Assembly: GCF_000471905.2 (NCBI RefSeq)
Contig: NW_006495382.1
Location: 138,431-202,430 of the forward strand
DNA from: Amborella trichopoda
Taxonomy: Eukaryota > Streptophyta > Magnoliopsida > Amborellales > Amborellaceae
DNA length: 64,000 nucleotides
Direction of reading: 5' to 3'
Part shown: piece after piece, positions 34,930-46,329 of the stretch
Numbering within the stretch: position 1 is the first letter of the stretch
Layout of the letters: every line of letters begins with the position of its first letter
Notes under the pieces: model-generated
The model's input: the letters and a program-made list of their open reading frames with translations, nothing else
The model's database searches: none
Told to the model about the DNA's origin: nothing
Made by a program: the position numbers and the translations under genes

Positions 34930-35948
34930 TCAGAGTAAAAAATCTATACCCATAACTTCCTCAATCTCGAGAGTGTCTTCTGGTTCATCTTCTAGCGAAG
35001 GTAGCTCAGTACTGGAAGCAGAGGGGCAAACCTCATCTTCAAGGGAAGATGGATTTTCCTCGAGGATGATGGATGGCATGCTGGGATGAATGGAAGTCAG
35101 AGGGAGAATTTTGCCTTGTCTTTCTTCCTCTTTAAACATGCTCACGAGCATTCTCCTGATGTCCTCAACATCTTCAAGAGGTGAAGTTCTGCGTTCTTCA
35201 CAAACTTGTGATCACTTTCTTCTGACTTTTGGGGTGACACCGAATCTGTGAAGTAATACTTGACATCAGCATAGTGAGCTTCGGCTATAGGAAACGGTCT
35301 TCTGTCGGCATAGACCGTATACTGTCTCCCATCTTGACTATACTTGAAGAACTGATGGAATGTGGATGGAACCACCTCCTGATCCTGGAGCCACAGGAGG
35401 CCGAGAAGGATGTTGTAGGAGGTGTTGGTGTTGATTACATGAAAGTGAGCATAATCGTTTAATTTATCGATCTTAAGATGAAGGCAGACCATGCCAGCTG
35501 GGTTCTCTACTGACTGGTTGAACCCCTAGAGTGTGATATGAGTCGGAGTGAGATCCTCAGACCCTAATCCCAATCGAGTGAGGATTCTCCTTGTGATAAG
35601 GTTGATTGTTAATCCTCCATCCAACATAATTCGATTGATGGGGCATGCATGTAATTCACTAGTCACAAAGAGAGGGCAATTGTGAAATTTTTCTCCCAAT
35701 TGCAAATCATCCTCTGAGAAGGTGATCGTCATACATCCACTTAAGATCGATGGGTCCACCTCAATAGGTTCCACTTTAGTCTTGTACACCTCTTGATTCA
35801 AGAGACCCTGAACTAGAGCCATACGGTAATCCCTTGAGAGCATGAGGGCGTGATAGATGCTGAGAAGGGTTGAAAGCTTCCTTAGGTGCGCTATCACATC
35901 ATATTTCACTTTTTTTTCGTCAGCTTTTTGTGTTCCTGGTCCTGCCAC
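34930..35948 (-). pseudogene. M1 aspartic protease region
   Basis: Two minus-strand frames. The first (35948-35526) has DLQLGEKFHNCPLFVTSE and then the active-site-like RIMLDGGLTINLI, with DGG in place of the usual D-T/S-G. DGG also occurs in some plant gypsy proteases. The second (35492-35142) has the protease C-terminal block YNILLGLLWLQDQEVVPS and a typical following FHQFFKYSQDGRQYTVY. A stop lies between them. An acidic tail (35151-34930) follows, and then the coding similarity ends. The protein would mature Gag. The start of the polymerase part is absent. Confidence 0.75.
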
Positions 35949-37282
35949 AGCTTTGGTGGTATAATGAGTTGAGGAGTAGGTTTAAGTGGAAGAGGTTTTT
36001 TTTTGGGCTGCTGGCTGGCTTGATTGCGCAACCGGCTTGGTTTGAGTAGTCTGAGTGGATAGGGGAGGAAGAGTTTGTGTTAGTGGAATGGAGGTTTGAG
36101 GCTTAAGAGATTTTTGGGTATACGGGATCAGAGGCATCCCAGAAACCTTAAGGAGAGGTGTGTTTCCTGGGGTATTTGGGTGAGGAAGGAGCCCAAGGTG
36201 CTTGAGAATGGGTAAATTGTATGTGGGAGAAGTGGCAGACCAGGAAACTTCAAGATGCCTGGCTTCTGAGGTGGAGGTTGCAGTGATCTCAGGCTCATTT
36301 GCCCCATGTTGGGTGATGCTTCTGAGATTTTAACCATGTGACAGACTTCTTGAGAATAGAAGTCCTGCCCTCTTGATTCTCTCAGTATCTGCTCAAAAAC
36401 GGGCTCAGGAGGCCACTGGGATTTCTTTGGGTTTGATCTCTTGTGCTTCTTTGTAGATGGATCTAACTTGGCTCGAGCAGCCAAGGCATTAGCAACTCTC
36501 ACGAATCCAGCCGTCTGGGCTAACGTCTTTTTCAGCTGTCTCTGGTGCGTCCTACATATATTGGTTCCTTCGACCTCTCTATCAAGAGCCTCGAAGTCTG
36601 AACATATCAAGGTTCTTCCTACATGAGACATAGAATAAAAAGGATAGTAAGAAGGAGAAGAAGAAGGGTCAGTAGGTGAGGGACTTTTAAGGTCATTCCC
36701 CTCGTCAGACCAATTTGGGTAGCTTTTTACATCATCACAAGAATTGGACGTGTGCAGGGGGTCTTTTGGGTCTATCCCTTCCTTAGACCATTAGGGGGTG
36801 CTTTTAAGGTAATCACCCTCATTGGATGTGCCCCGTGTAAAAGATGGCCCAAGGATGTCCTCTTAACGAGATGAGGGAATAAGGTCGATGGCGACCGGTA
36901 TGAAGTCTTGTAAGGTTGGCAAGGGAGGAAGAAGCCTGAGAAATTCTGGCTCGACCAGTGGCTGAGGAACCTTGTTCTTTCAGCTAGCAGCCCTTGGTGC
37001 GTGTCTTCTTCTAGTCCCCTTTGGAGGTGCTCGGTCCGCCTTGTTAGGTTTGTGAACATCCCTATCTTGACGAATCGCTTCTCATTTTAAAGACTTGAGC
37101 CTACTCCGCCCATGGTGGGCTTTCCATGGCTGAGAAGTTGAGGGTTTAGCGGGATCAGAGGCTCTATCATGGGAGTCTTGTACGGAGACACTCTCCTAAA
37201 TGGAAGTACTGACTTGTGCGTGTTCTGCGTAAGCAATGTGACATTCCTGGACTTTTTTTGTAACCACAGCTTCCAACCCATA
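35949..37282 (-). pseudogene. M1 gag-protease linker
   Basis: Broken minus-strand frames, mainly 36631-36128 (rich in Lys, Arg, Gln and Pro) and 37059-36772. The matching position in other plant gypsy polyproteins is a poorly conserved spacer. No known fold is visible. Assignment rests on position between Gag and protease. Confidence 0.5.
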
Positions 37283-38408
37283 GCATTCACTCAGCTCGTG
37301 GCCCCATATCTGATGGTACGGGCACCAGTGATTCTCAGTTCCCTGAGCAAGGTGCTAGGGTTGCCTCGTCGGCTTTGGTGTAATGAGTCCTTGTTAGAGC
37401 ATCATATTGAACAAAGCCTGGAGGAAATCTAAAGGCAGCTCATCAGAAAAGGTGCAGGCTTTTGTCTTCTGCTTCTATTGTCACTGCATGGAAGGCCTTA
37501 GCCGCCCGAAATGCTTTCTTGAGTTCTTCGAGCTTGATCTGACCCTTCTGGATCAGAGCCTCAATGAGGTCTGTAAATGTGTAGAATTCTTCTGTGGAGT
37601 GGTTTATCCTTCGATGATAAGCACAGTATCTTGCGTGCGTATCGAAACCAGCTTGATCAGGGAACTTGGTCTCAGGAAGCTCAATCATGTTATGTTCCAA
37701 CAATAGTAGGAGGAGTGCAGTAACTCATTCCTTTTCAAAAGGATATACCTTATTCTGATGCCTGGTCCAATAGTCATCTTGGTTACGGTTTGCTGGTGGG
37801 GGTACCCGGTTGTATGACTGCTGCGTGCCTCCCTGAGGCACTGTCTTTATTGTGCTTACCCCTTTAGAGAGGTCCAAATTCTGAGAGGCAGCCTTCTCTA
37901 GATCGCTTACAGTGACAGTCGCACTGTTCACTCCTTTTTTGTGGTTGCCCTAGGCATTGGTCCGAGAATTACCATTGCCTCGGTTGTTTCCCAAGCTTGA
38001 AGAAAGTTGTCGTGATCCGCTATGCTGGCGTGAAAAACTCTCTATGTGAACTGACATAGAGATCAGCTCTGACATGGAGGTCAGATTGGAGGCCTCAACA
38101 TGAAGAGTAATCTTAGGACGCATGTTTCGAACACTGGTCTGAACTGCTTCCTTCTCAAGCATGGGATTGGGATGGCAAGCAGCCAAATCTCTCCACCTTG
38201 CTATGAATTGTTCCACAGGTTCATTTGGTTCCTGAGTAAAGGTGAGAAGCTTGATGGTTTTGACCTCTCTCTCAACCTCATAGAAATGCTGATGGAACAG
38301 TTTGTCCATTTCCTCTCAAGTCTGTACTGAATATGGGTGAAGCCAAGCATACCATTGAAAGGCCAGGCCGTCAAGAGTTTCAAAAAATTGACGGAGGAGA
38401 AGTCTCCC
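37283..38408 (-). pseudogene. M1 gag, downstream half
   Basis: Holds the Retrotrans_gag core: LAFQWY near 38360, then MDKLFHQHFYEVEREV (from 38309), EPVEQFIARWRDLAACHP and MRPKITLHVEAS. A Gln/Pro linker (37931-37725) follows, then knuckle-like module 1, CAYHRRINHSTEEF (37584-37625, last C replaced by F), with ALIQKGQIKLEELKKAF, and module 2, CPYHQIWGHELSEC (37283-37324, all four positions kept). The same protein in P2 (42034-43260, plus) supports the reading. It is interrupted at 38409 by insertion P2 and continues at 43602. Several stops and shifts make it a pseudogene. Confidence 0.85.
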
Positions 38409-38413
38409 ATCAG
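38409..38413. repeat. Left target duplication of P2
   Basis: ATCAG, identical to 43597-43601. Confidence 0.8.
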
Positions 38414-39680
38414 TTTTTGAAGGCATTTTTCAGCACCATTGGTTTCTGATGCGAAATAAAATAGAGAACCCGATCAATAAAGCCTAATAAACAGTGTAAA
38501 TTTTGATAGTCTCAAAATGGCCCCATAACTGGCCAACATCACCATAAGGACTCCAAAAAGTCTTCAGACAACTTTTGTTGCATTCCTACATGTCGAAAGC
38601 AGTGCAGACTCAGAAACATTTTTTCAGCAGAATCAGCCTCTAGCACCCTGAAACTGACCCCTATAACTGGAACCCTACTTTCGGAGCATCAAAAGGTCGT
38701 GGAACCACCCCCCATCAGATTCGGTGCGGTTGATAATTTGTAGAGATCAAATTTCGACTTAAACAGACACTTCAGGAAGACATTATGGGTGGAAGACCGA
38801 AACAGGAGAGGCCGCACACTATTCTCATGCGGCCGTCCTACAACTAAACTCCAGTAAAGGGACAACCACGAATAATGACTTGTGATGCTTCCATCTCACT
38901 CGTCTGAGGTTTGATTGTTCCCACACATGTTGAAGAGCGCTCGTCTCATCAAGACGAGCATTTCGATATGTGGCACGCTCCGTGACGACACCCGAGCGGG
39001 TAGAAAAGATAGAGAGAAGATGTCGATTTGTGAAAAATGTTGCAGTAAAATCAGCAATGACACGCTTCACTCGAGCGGCCAAATCATCGTGCATAAGGTT
39101 TAGGGCTGTCTCTGCTCCAAACCCCGTGCATGATGAACGGTCGGATTTCGTACACGAAGCCGATAAAGTGACTACAAATTTTGGTGTCGAAATTCCAGAT
39201 TCCGGCAAAAACTCCAAAGTTGAAATCTTCATCCGGGCACGTAATCAAGCTGCATTCGTTGCCACACAATCATGACGGAATGCTCAGTGCAATACAATGA
39301 AGAATCATGAAAACACATTAAGAAATGAGCACACTATCAATCCGAAGTTTTCAAGATTCATCCACATTTCAAGTAGCATGATCGTGGCTAAGAACCACGA
39401 TCCATGGCTTGAAGTTGGTATCAAATAGATCGCCATGCCGAGCCCTATAAGAAAACAATCTTTTAGACAAACGGGCACCAGAGCAAACCCAGATTATCCA
39501 TGAGAGATCACGCACGTTCTAGGGCAGCAGCAGGGACTGTTTTGGAATTTCATGAATTGTTAGGTAGGAGCAAATCAGTCATTTTGCAGCATATTTTCTT
39601 ATTTTATTTAATTCAAATAAACCTCAATTATCATCAAATAGGGTTAGTTTTGGGTGATCCACCCATGTTTTAGCCCTAGT

Positions 39681-39689
39681 CTATAAAAA
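39681..39689 (+). promoter_or_regulatory. TATA box of P2 LTR
   Basis: CTATAAAAA, preceded by CATGTTTTAGCCCTAGT, which corresponds to the GGGCCCAATT context in the other LTRs. Confidence 0.6.
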
Positions 39690-39917
39690 GACGTTACCTC
39701 TCATTGAGAAGTGGTTGGAAATTATTGTAACGATACCTTACGTTGAGTAATTAAATTTGACAGTTTGAGAGAGAAGAGAGAAAGTTTAGAGTGGTACCCC
39801 TTCTACTCTCAAGGTATTTTTCTCTCTCATCTCTTCTTCTTTCTCGTGGATTTTCTTTTCTTCTTCTTTCTCTTATTCTCTTTCTTCTTCAGCTTCTGAG
39901 TCTTTCTCAAAGGCCAT

Positions 39918-40520
39918 GCTCAACAGTGGCAGTGGCAGTGGCAGTGTCGTGCATGCCTCTTTCCCTCTTCCTTTTCCTGTGACTTCATAGGTCATGCATG
40001 GCGATGGCAGCTCCAAGCACGATCCTCTTTCTCCCTCTCTTCATTCGTCTCTATCTTTCAACGAAGTTCGCAGATGCCGCTGCTCATCGCCCTCCACAGG
40101 CATGTCCTCGACGTTCCTTGTAAGCGCAGACGGCGATGCCTATCGTCACCCGTAGGAGAAGCACCGTGGTGTGCTCTTATCGCAGACGACGATGCCTATC
40201 GCCGCTCACGTAGGGTAGCGGCGATACCCCCTCGCGAGCTTCTCTTGTGCCCTACGCTTATCGCAAACGGTGATGTCTATCACTGCCCACGAAGGGTTGC
40301 GGCGATGCCTATCGTTGTTCATAGGCTTCTTTCGTGCCCCCGGTGCCTATCGCCTTCCACAAGCTTCTCCTGCGCTCTGCCCCTATCATAGACGGCGATG
40401 TCTATCGTTACCCGTGAATGGTCGAGGCGATGACTATCGCCGTCCACAGGCTTCTTTCGTACACCCGGTGCCTATTGCCATCCGCAAGCCTCTCCTGCAT
40501 CCCACGCCTATCATCGAGCG
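39918..40520 (+). repeat. Hairpin minisatellite in P2 LTR
   Basis: A short (GGCAGT)n run at about 39926-39952, followed by units with a GGCGATGCCTATCGCC-like core. GGCGAT-GACT-ATCGCC at 40426-40441 is a perfect 6-bp stem with a 4-base loop. Similar stems are at about 40128, 40190, 40270 and 40391. The core sequence differs from P1 and M1, but the fold-back property is kept. Confidence 0.8.
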
Positions 40521-40679
40521 CTTCACAAGAACCTATCGCCACCCACGAAGGGGTGTGCTGCCTTCTCATGTTGCTGCAGTTTGCTGCTTTCTGCTTTTGC
40601 CATGAGCAGCAGTGTCCAGCACCGTTCAGAGGCTGCGACACTATTACTCCATGGCTGTGGGTGGTGATGCTTAACACTA

Positions 40680-43265
40680 TCGAGACCTTCCTCCTTCAGG
40701 TCTTGGAGCTTCCACCTCTCACACACACCTAAAGGCTAGTCGTCCATCCACTCGAGCCACACCTCGGGGGAACTTCCATGCTGCCTTGAGCTCGCGTCCA
40801 AGGCTAGGCCTCCTTGGGCCGAACCCCGCATGCACCATACATCTGCATCCCGTAGCTCGAGGTAGCACTAGTTCTACGCCAGCTCGAGCACACAAGGATC
40901 GAACACTTTGTCCTCCCCCTTAGCACACACAGCTTCACCTTGTGAGAGATAGGATCCTACCCAGTCCCTCACAGACACGAGCTCATAGGTCTTAGCCTCC
41001 TGAGGTCGAACCAGCTAACCGAGCCCTGGCTGACCCCCAAGTCACCCGAATGGTTACCTCTAAAGGTGCACATAGACCAGCTTCACAGGTTCCTCCCTGA
41101 TCCCGACTCAAGCGGAGTCGTGAGCCAGTTCCTTCTCCTATTGCTCTTCCTCTGCCAGACCAACACCTTGAGACCTGGTACTTAAACATTTTCTCTAAGA
41201 GTACCATCTTGAGTCAGACACCTCAGGTCAGCTATGCACTCGGACCTCACAAGGGAACTCGGGGCAAACACCTGATGGCAGATAGAAGCGTACAACCTCC
41301 AAGGCAGCAGCCCAGATTGCCCACTATTCTGAGACCTCATTCTCTGCTCCAGCTGATGAACATAGCCCTCGCATGCTAAAGAAAGACGAGGCGGTCCAAA
41401 TCTCAGGCTCAATTTTAGAGTGAAATCTATTGCAGTCTCAAAACCAAGTAGAAGAGAGGCCTGCAGCTCCTGACTAGAGAGGCTCCTAAGACAGTTGAGG
41501 TTACCACTCTTGATGACCTCCTGTCTCACAATCCCTTCTTCCCTCTTCGGATTCCAGAACCTGAGTAAGAAGTCCAAGATTGTTCAGTGGTTACCGTCAT
41601 AGGAAAAGACCGAGCTGTCAAGAAGTCACGGTCTCAAGATAGTCAAGAACCGGTCCTCACATGGTTGGCGTAGAAGGCTCGAGTCTAGTCGAGGCATGCT
41701 GAGCCCCTACTAGCCGACTTGTCGCGTAATACTCGCCAACCTCGGCAGTCCACTACTCCACCAATCTCTGACCCTCCAAAAGAAATGGTCAGCGTCATGG
41801 TGATCGACGAGCTGACTAATGCCCAAGAAGAGAAAATGAACAGGTTCGAGGTGATGATGCTGTCCATGCTCAAAAAGATGGATCACTTGGAGGCCTCCAG
41901 GGCCCCTCCTTCTCCTCCTCACCATGAGCCCAACTCCCAGCTCGAAGAGGACACAATTCCCAGGCAAACTTCTCCACTAGCCTCCTAAGACAGCTCTCCT
42001 CCCCGCACGGTTTCTCAAGCAGATGTAAATGCCATGGTGACCCACAGTCTCAAGAGCAAGATCCCAGGCATGGAATGGGCGTCGCTTTACCAAAGTTGTA
42101 TCCTTCGTATATCGACCAGATGTCATTTCCCAAAAATTATAAAAAAGGGAAGCTCGCCTTGTTCATTGGTACTACATCCCCACACTAGCATACTGCTCAC
42201 TTCCAAGTGGCCTATCGAGGGATGGCAATTGACGGGCGACTCCTCCTCCATCAGTTCGTCGACACTCTTGAAGGGCCAGTCTTCCAGTGGTATGCTTAGC
42301 TACCTTCAAACTCGGTACACACATGGCATGAAATGGAGCAATTGTTTTACTAGCACTTCGATGAAGTTCAGAGAAACATGAAAACCACCTAGCTCCTCAC
42401 TCAGAATCAAGACCCTGGTGAGCCAGTTGATAAGTTCAATACTCAATGGAGAGAGTTGGCAACCTATCATGCCACTCACATGACTGAAAACGAAGCAGTT
42501 CATAACTGAATACGAAATATGCTGCCCAAGATTGCCCTGCATGTTGAGGCTTCCAATCCACCCTCCAAGTCAGAGCTCATCTCTAAAGCGGTTTGTATAG
42601 AAGGTCTTTCCAGGAACCATGGTGGATCTCGTCAGCAGCCCTCTTGCTCGGGAAACGACTGGGGCAATGGCAATTCTCACTTCAACAATCGGAGCAACCA
42701 GCAGAAAATGGTGATTAGTGCAGCTGTCACCGTGACGGACACTAAGAAAGCTGCCCCTCAAACCTTGGACCTCTCCAAGCCACAAGCACCTCAAGTTGGG
42801 AGCACGCAGCAACAGTCCTATAACAAGGTCCCGGCCCCTAACAATATAAATTTAAGTGATTATTAGATCTAGCATTAGAACAAGGTATACCCCTTAGAGA
42901 AGGAGTGAGTTCCTAAGTAGCTTCGGTTACTGCTAGAGCAAAACATGATCCAGCTGTCGGAGGTCAAAACCCCAGAACAGGCTGAACAGGAGACACACGA
43001 GAGATACTGTGCCTATCACAGGAGTAGGCCACCCCACTCAAGACTGCTATATGCTCAAAGACATTATCAAAGCCCTTATTAACAAGGGCCAGATAAAGCT
43101 CGAAGAGTTTAAAAAAGCATTCGGGGTAATTGAGGCTTCCCACATAGTGACAATCCAAGAGGATGAGGAGGCACCCACCGTCCTCCATGCAATATTCTCC
43201 ATAATGCTCGAAGAAGGTATCATCACACCGAAGCCTACGAGGCAGCCCAAGTTCCTGCCTCCTAG
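40680..43265 (+). pseudogene. P2 gag leader and gag
   Basis: Leader 40680-41700, then frames 41719-41988 (KMNRFEVMMLSMLKKMDHLE, probably helical), 42034-42381, 42519-42866 (LPKIALHVEASNPPSKSEL, the end of the Gag core) and 43009-43265. The last carries GHPTQDCYMLKDIIKALI, the second half of the knuckle-like module and the helix after it. Frame changes occur near 42100, 42380, 42510 and at the knuckle (43010). This is the most complete Gag core in the window. It provides the reading frame for the split M1 copy. Confidence 0.8.
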
Positions 43266-43596
43266 AACTTTGCAAATTAACCATGATAGTGTTGTGCATA
43301 AAACAAGGATATTACAGGTCAAGGAAGTTGATTCTGAACCGACTGAAGCAGTTGAGGGGCTTTTCGTTGTGATCTAAGAGAGTTCCCGTGCGAGTCAGCC
43401 AGAGCAAGTCACGGAACCCAGGTGAGGTTGGTCCCCACTTCATGTTTAAAATTCCTCTCTCACCAGTTGGGCACCTACCCTTGTTCTGTGAAAGTGGTTC
43501 CCGAAAGAGCGGTCTCAGGTCCTGGGTTTTCTGAACGCGAGACACGTATCACCTGATCACCTAGATCTACGGAGGAGAGATCAAGGCACCTAACAA
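43265..43596 (+). mobile_element. P2 right end: terminal part of an LTR
   Basis: Collinear with 22470-22797: the blocks GAACC, GTGGTCTAAGAG, CGAGCCAGCC, CCTCTCTCA-C-GTTGG, GAGAGCG-TCTCA and GATCAAGGCACCTAAC follow in order. The gag frame runs into it without a polymerase region, so an internal deletion joined gag to the end of the 3' LTR. Confidence 0.75.
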
Positions 43597-43601
43597 ATCA
43601 G
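43597..43601. repeat. Right target duplication of P2
   Basis: ATCAG, identical to 38409-38413. Confidence 0.8.
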
Positions 43602-45600
43602 CTGTTGTCTCTCGACATGCCACTTGGAAATGCGCGATGTGCTGATGACGTACCATTAAACAGGGGAAACTTCCCTTTCTTGTAGTCCAAGGGAAACACA
43701 ACCTGATCAATGTAAGAGGGGTACAACTTTTGATAAAGCGATGCACCCTGTATACCCGAAATTTGTGTGCTTTTTAAGATGTGGGTCACCATAGCATCGA
43801 TGTCCGCCTGAGAGATAAGGTGAGGGGTAGAATTGTCATGTGAGGTAGGGGGAGAAGGCTACCTTGGAGCTACATCATTTGAGTGATGGGAGTTGGCTTC
43901 ATGGTTAGTCGAGTGTCGCATGGCTTCTATGCAATCAATCTTCTCCATCATTGCGCGCACCATGTCTTCGAACCTATTCATACGCTCTTCCTGGCTATCG
44001 TTAGGTTCGTTTACAACATAACGTTGATTGTTTCTTCAGGGACGTTAGCCTTAGGTGCAGTTGAGGGCTTCCGAGGTTGGTGGGTCGCACTTTGCAGATT
44101 GGTCAGCCTGCCCGACTAGACTTGAGTCTTATACACAGACCGTGTGAGGATCAGTTCTTGACGGTCTTAGGACCATGGTTGCTGGGTGGTCAGGTCATCT
44201 TCTATGATGCTGACCACGGTTCAGGATTCTCGCACCTCTTCTTCAGTCTCTATTATTTGAAGAGGGTAGAAGGGATTTTCAATAAGAAGACCATTAGAGT
44301 TGGGTGCCCCGACTTGTCTGGTCGACTCCTTAATCAGGATCTGCAGTCCTCTATTTTTCTTATCTTTGAGGCTGTGATAGACTTCTCTCCAGAACTAAGA
44401 TTGGGATCGAGGTTGACCCGTCGTCGTAGAGCATGAGAGGGCTATGTCCATAAGATGGGGCAACGAATGTTGATCATGGACAGGGGCCAGCTTAAGCTAC
44501 TTCCTTAGAAGTTGTAAAACTTCATCAATCATCAAGCCTGTGCCCCGACCACCTTTGTGGGCTCCAGAGACATGGCTGACCTGAAAGGGCTGGCTGAGGA
44601 TGGTACTCTTAGGGAAAATCTTTGAGTACCAGGTCATAAGATATCTGTCGAGAGGAGAAAGGGCGGAAGAAGAGGGAACCAGCTCTCGACGATGTCTGGG
44701 TCAAGAGAAAGCAGTGACCTGGGAAGGTGGCGTGTGCAGTCCCCTTGAAGTAGCATTCCTGCTGACTTGGGGGTCAGCTCAGGCTCGAACAAGTGGTTTG
44801 TCCTTAGGAGGCAGAGAACTACGACCAGGTGTCTCCAAGGGAATAGGTGAGGGCCTGCCCCTTACAAGGTGTGCTAGTGTGTGTTGACAAGGAGGACGAG
44901 GGGGTCGCCTTCTGTATACTCGAGTTGGTGCAGCAACGACACTGCCCCGAGTGGTGGGATGCATATGCATGAGTGCAGGTTTCGACCCAAGGAGGCCTGA
45001 TCCTAGACACTTACTCGAGGTAGCACAAGGGTTGCCCCGAGGTGTGACTCAAGTGGATGACCCATGAGTTTTACTGTGTGTGCATGAGGTAGAGACCCTA
45101 AGGTCTCCTCCTCGATGTGTTGAGTCTCTAATCAAAGAGACTCAAGGTGGTGCAGGAATACAAGGGGTGGCCTTGCGACGACCCGCAGGAGCAATAACAA
45201 CTTGCTTGCCTTTTGCAGCTAAGCACTGGGTAGCCTTGGCAATACGACCGGCAAGTGACTTGCTGATAATAGAGTGCATGCTGTGAGTGGTAGCAAATGT
45301 GCTAACGGTGCAGGGTGCCTTGGTGGAAGTTCCACCAGGGTAAGGAGATGGGGAGTTAGGGACCTTTAGGTCCCTCCTCATGCCTATCCAGGTTAAGACC
45401 TAAGAGCTAGACACTGGGTTTTTACTAAAAAGAAAAGTTGGGAACGAAGTTTGAGGAACTTGTTCCTGGGGAAAGCTAGAGAATGCGAGGATGCGAAAAT
45501 CCCCGATCCAGATGAGTTAAGGAACCCGGAAGCCATGTGGTGTGTGAAAACACAAAATAAAGGAGAAACTAGCTAAGCAAGTACGATCCGAAGAAGGGTT
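43602..45600 (-). pseudogene. M1 gag leader and Gag N terminus
   Basis: On the minus strand from the primer site: a low-complexity leader (45600-44500; the frame 45381-45142 starts MRRDLKVPNSPSPYPGGTS and matches 23040-23290 in P1), then a segment parallel to 41040-41700 of P2. The Gag N terminus (43792-43602) has LYPSYIDQVVFPLDYKKGKF, close to YPPFIDQVPFPPSYQK in G0. The gene continues at 38408 beyond P2. Stops and shifts are frequent. Confidence 0.75.
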
Positions 45601-45607
45601 AATAAGT

Positions 45608-45624
45608 CCCCAGTGGAGTCACCA
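45608..45624 (-). other. M1 primer binding site, tRNA-Arg
   Basis: The minus strand reads TGGTGACTCCACTGGGG, complementary to the 3' end (CCCCAGTGGAGTCNCCA) of a plant tRNA-Arg. It lies three bases inside the 5' LTR border. It is the best-preserved primer site in the window. Confidence 0.85.
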
Positions 45625-46329
45625 AGCTAGTTAGGTGCTTTGGTCTCGCCATAGGATCTGAATGACCTGGTGACACATGTATCGGGTTTCAAAGGGAACA
45701 CGAGACTTGAGATTGCTCTCTCAAGAACCTTGCTCAAGAACAAGGGCAGGTATACCAACTAATACGAGAGGAATATCTTGTGAGGCAGGACATACCTCAC
45801 CTGGGTCCGTGACTCACTCGAGCTGGCTTACATGGCTGCCCTCTTAGGTAACGTTGGACAGCCCCCCAGTCGTACAATTGGATCGGAATCGCCTCCCTGG
45901 ACCTACATTCTCTTGTTTCTGCAATCACACACACATGGGTAATTTTACAAGACAAGTGGCCCAAGGGAACCCACCTTGTATTTGGATGAATGCATACACG
46001 CGTGCACATTCAAAGGAGAAAAGAGAAGAAATGATGAGATGAGGGTCGGTAGAAGGAAGAAGAGAGAAGAAAAGAAAAGAAAGAGTCATTTGACTAAGTG
46101 GATAACCTAACACAGTGGCTAGATTGGCATGATGATTGACCAAACGTGGTAGCAAGATGGGTACGGTATTACGAACCAAAATGACGGTCATACTACTCGA
46201 TGACAGAACACCAAACCAATTAGCCCTGCACAATGTTAAGTTCGACATGGCAGTAAGATGGGCACGGTAACTTAGACCGACACGGCGATAATACTGCTCG
46301 ACAACAAGACTACCGTGACAGTGCTAGAC

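Larger units (their letters stand above)
38414..43596 (+). mobile_element. P2: plus-oriented gag-bearing relative inserted in M1 gag
   Basis: It starts TTTTTGAAGGCATTTTTCAG (TG to TT change at the border) and ends CACCTAACAA. ATCAG flanks both ends. Parts: the first 2.3 kb of an LTR (38414 to about 40680), gag leader (40680-41700), gag (41700-43260), and the last 330 bp of an LTR (43265-43596). The U5 end and primer site of the left LTR, everything after gag, and the front of the right LTR are missing. It interrupts the M1 gag. Positions 42215-42260 of P2 gag match M1 sequence on both sides of the insertion without a gap. Confidence 0.85.

Noticed and set aside
34892..35089. Plus-strand Ser-rich frame opposite the protease tail
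   Set aside because: Shadow of the acidic minus-strand frame that follows the protease.
39230..39800. A complete solo LTR in place of P2
   Set aside because: The gag leader and gag core follow within the same target duplication, so it is an internally deleted element and not a solo LTR.
40074..40605. Arg/Pro/Cys-rich frames in the P2 LTR
   Set aside because: They translate the hairpin minisatellite and repeat the same peptide with every unit.
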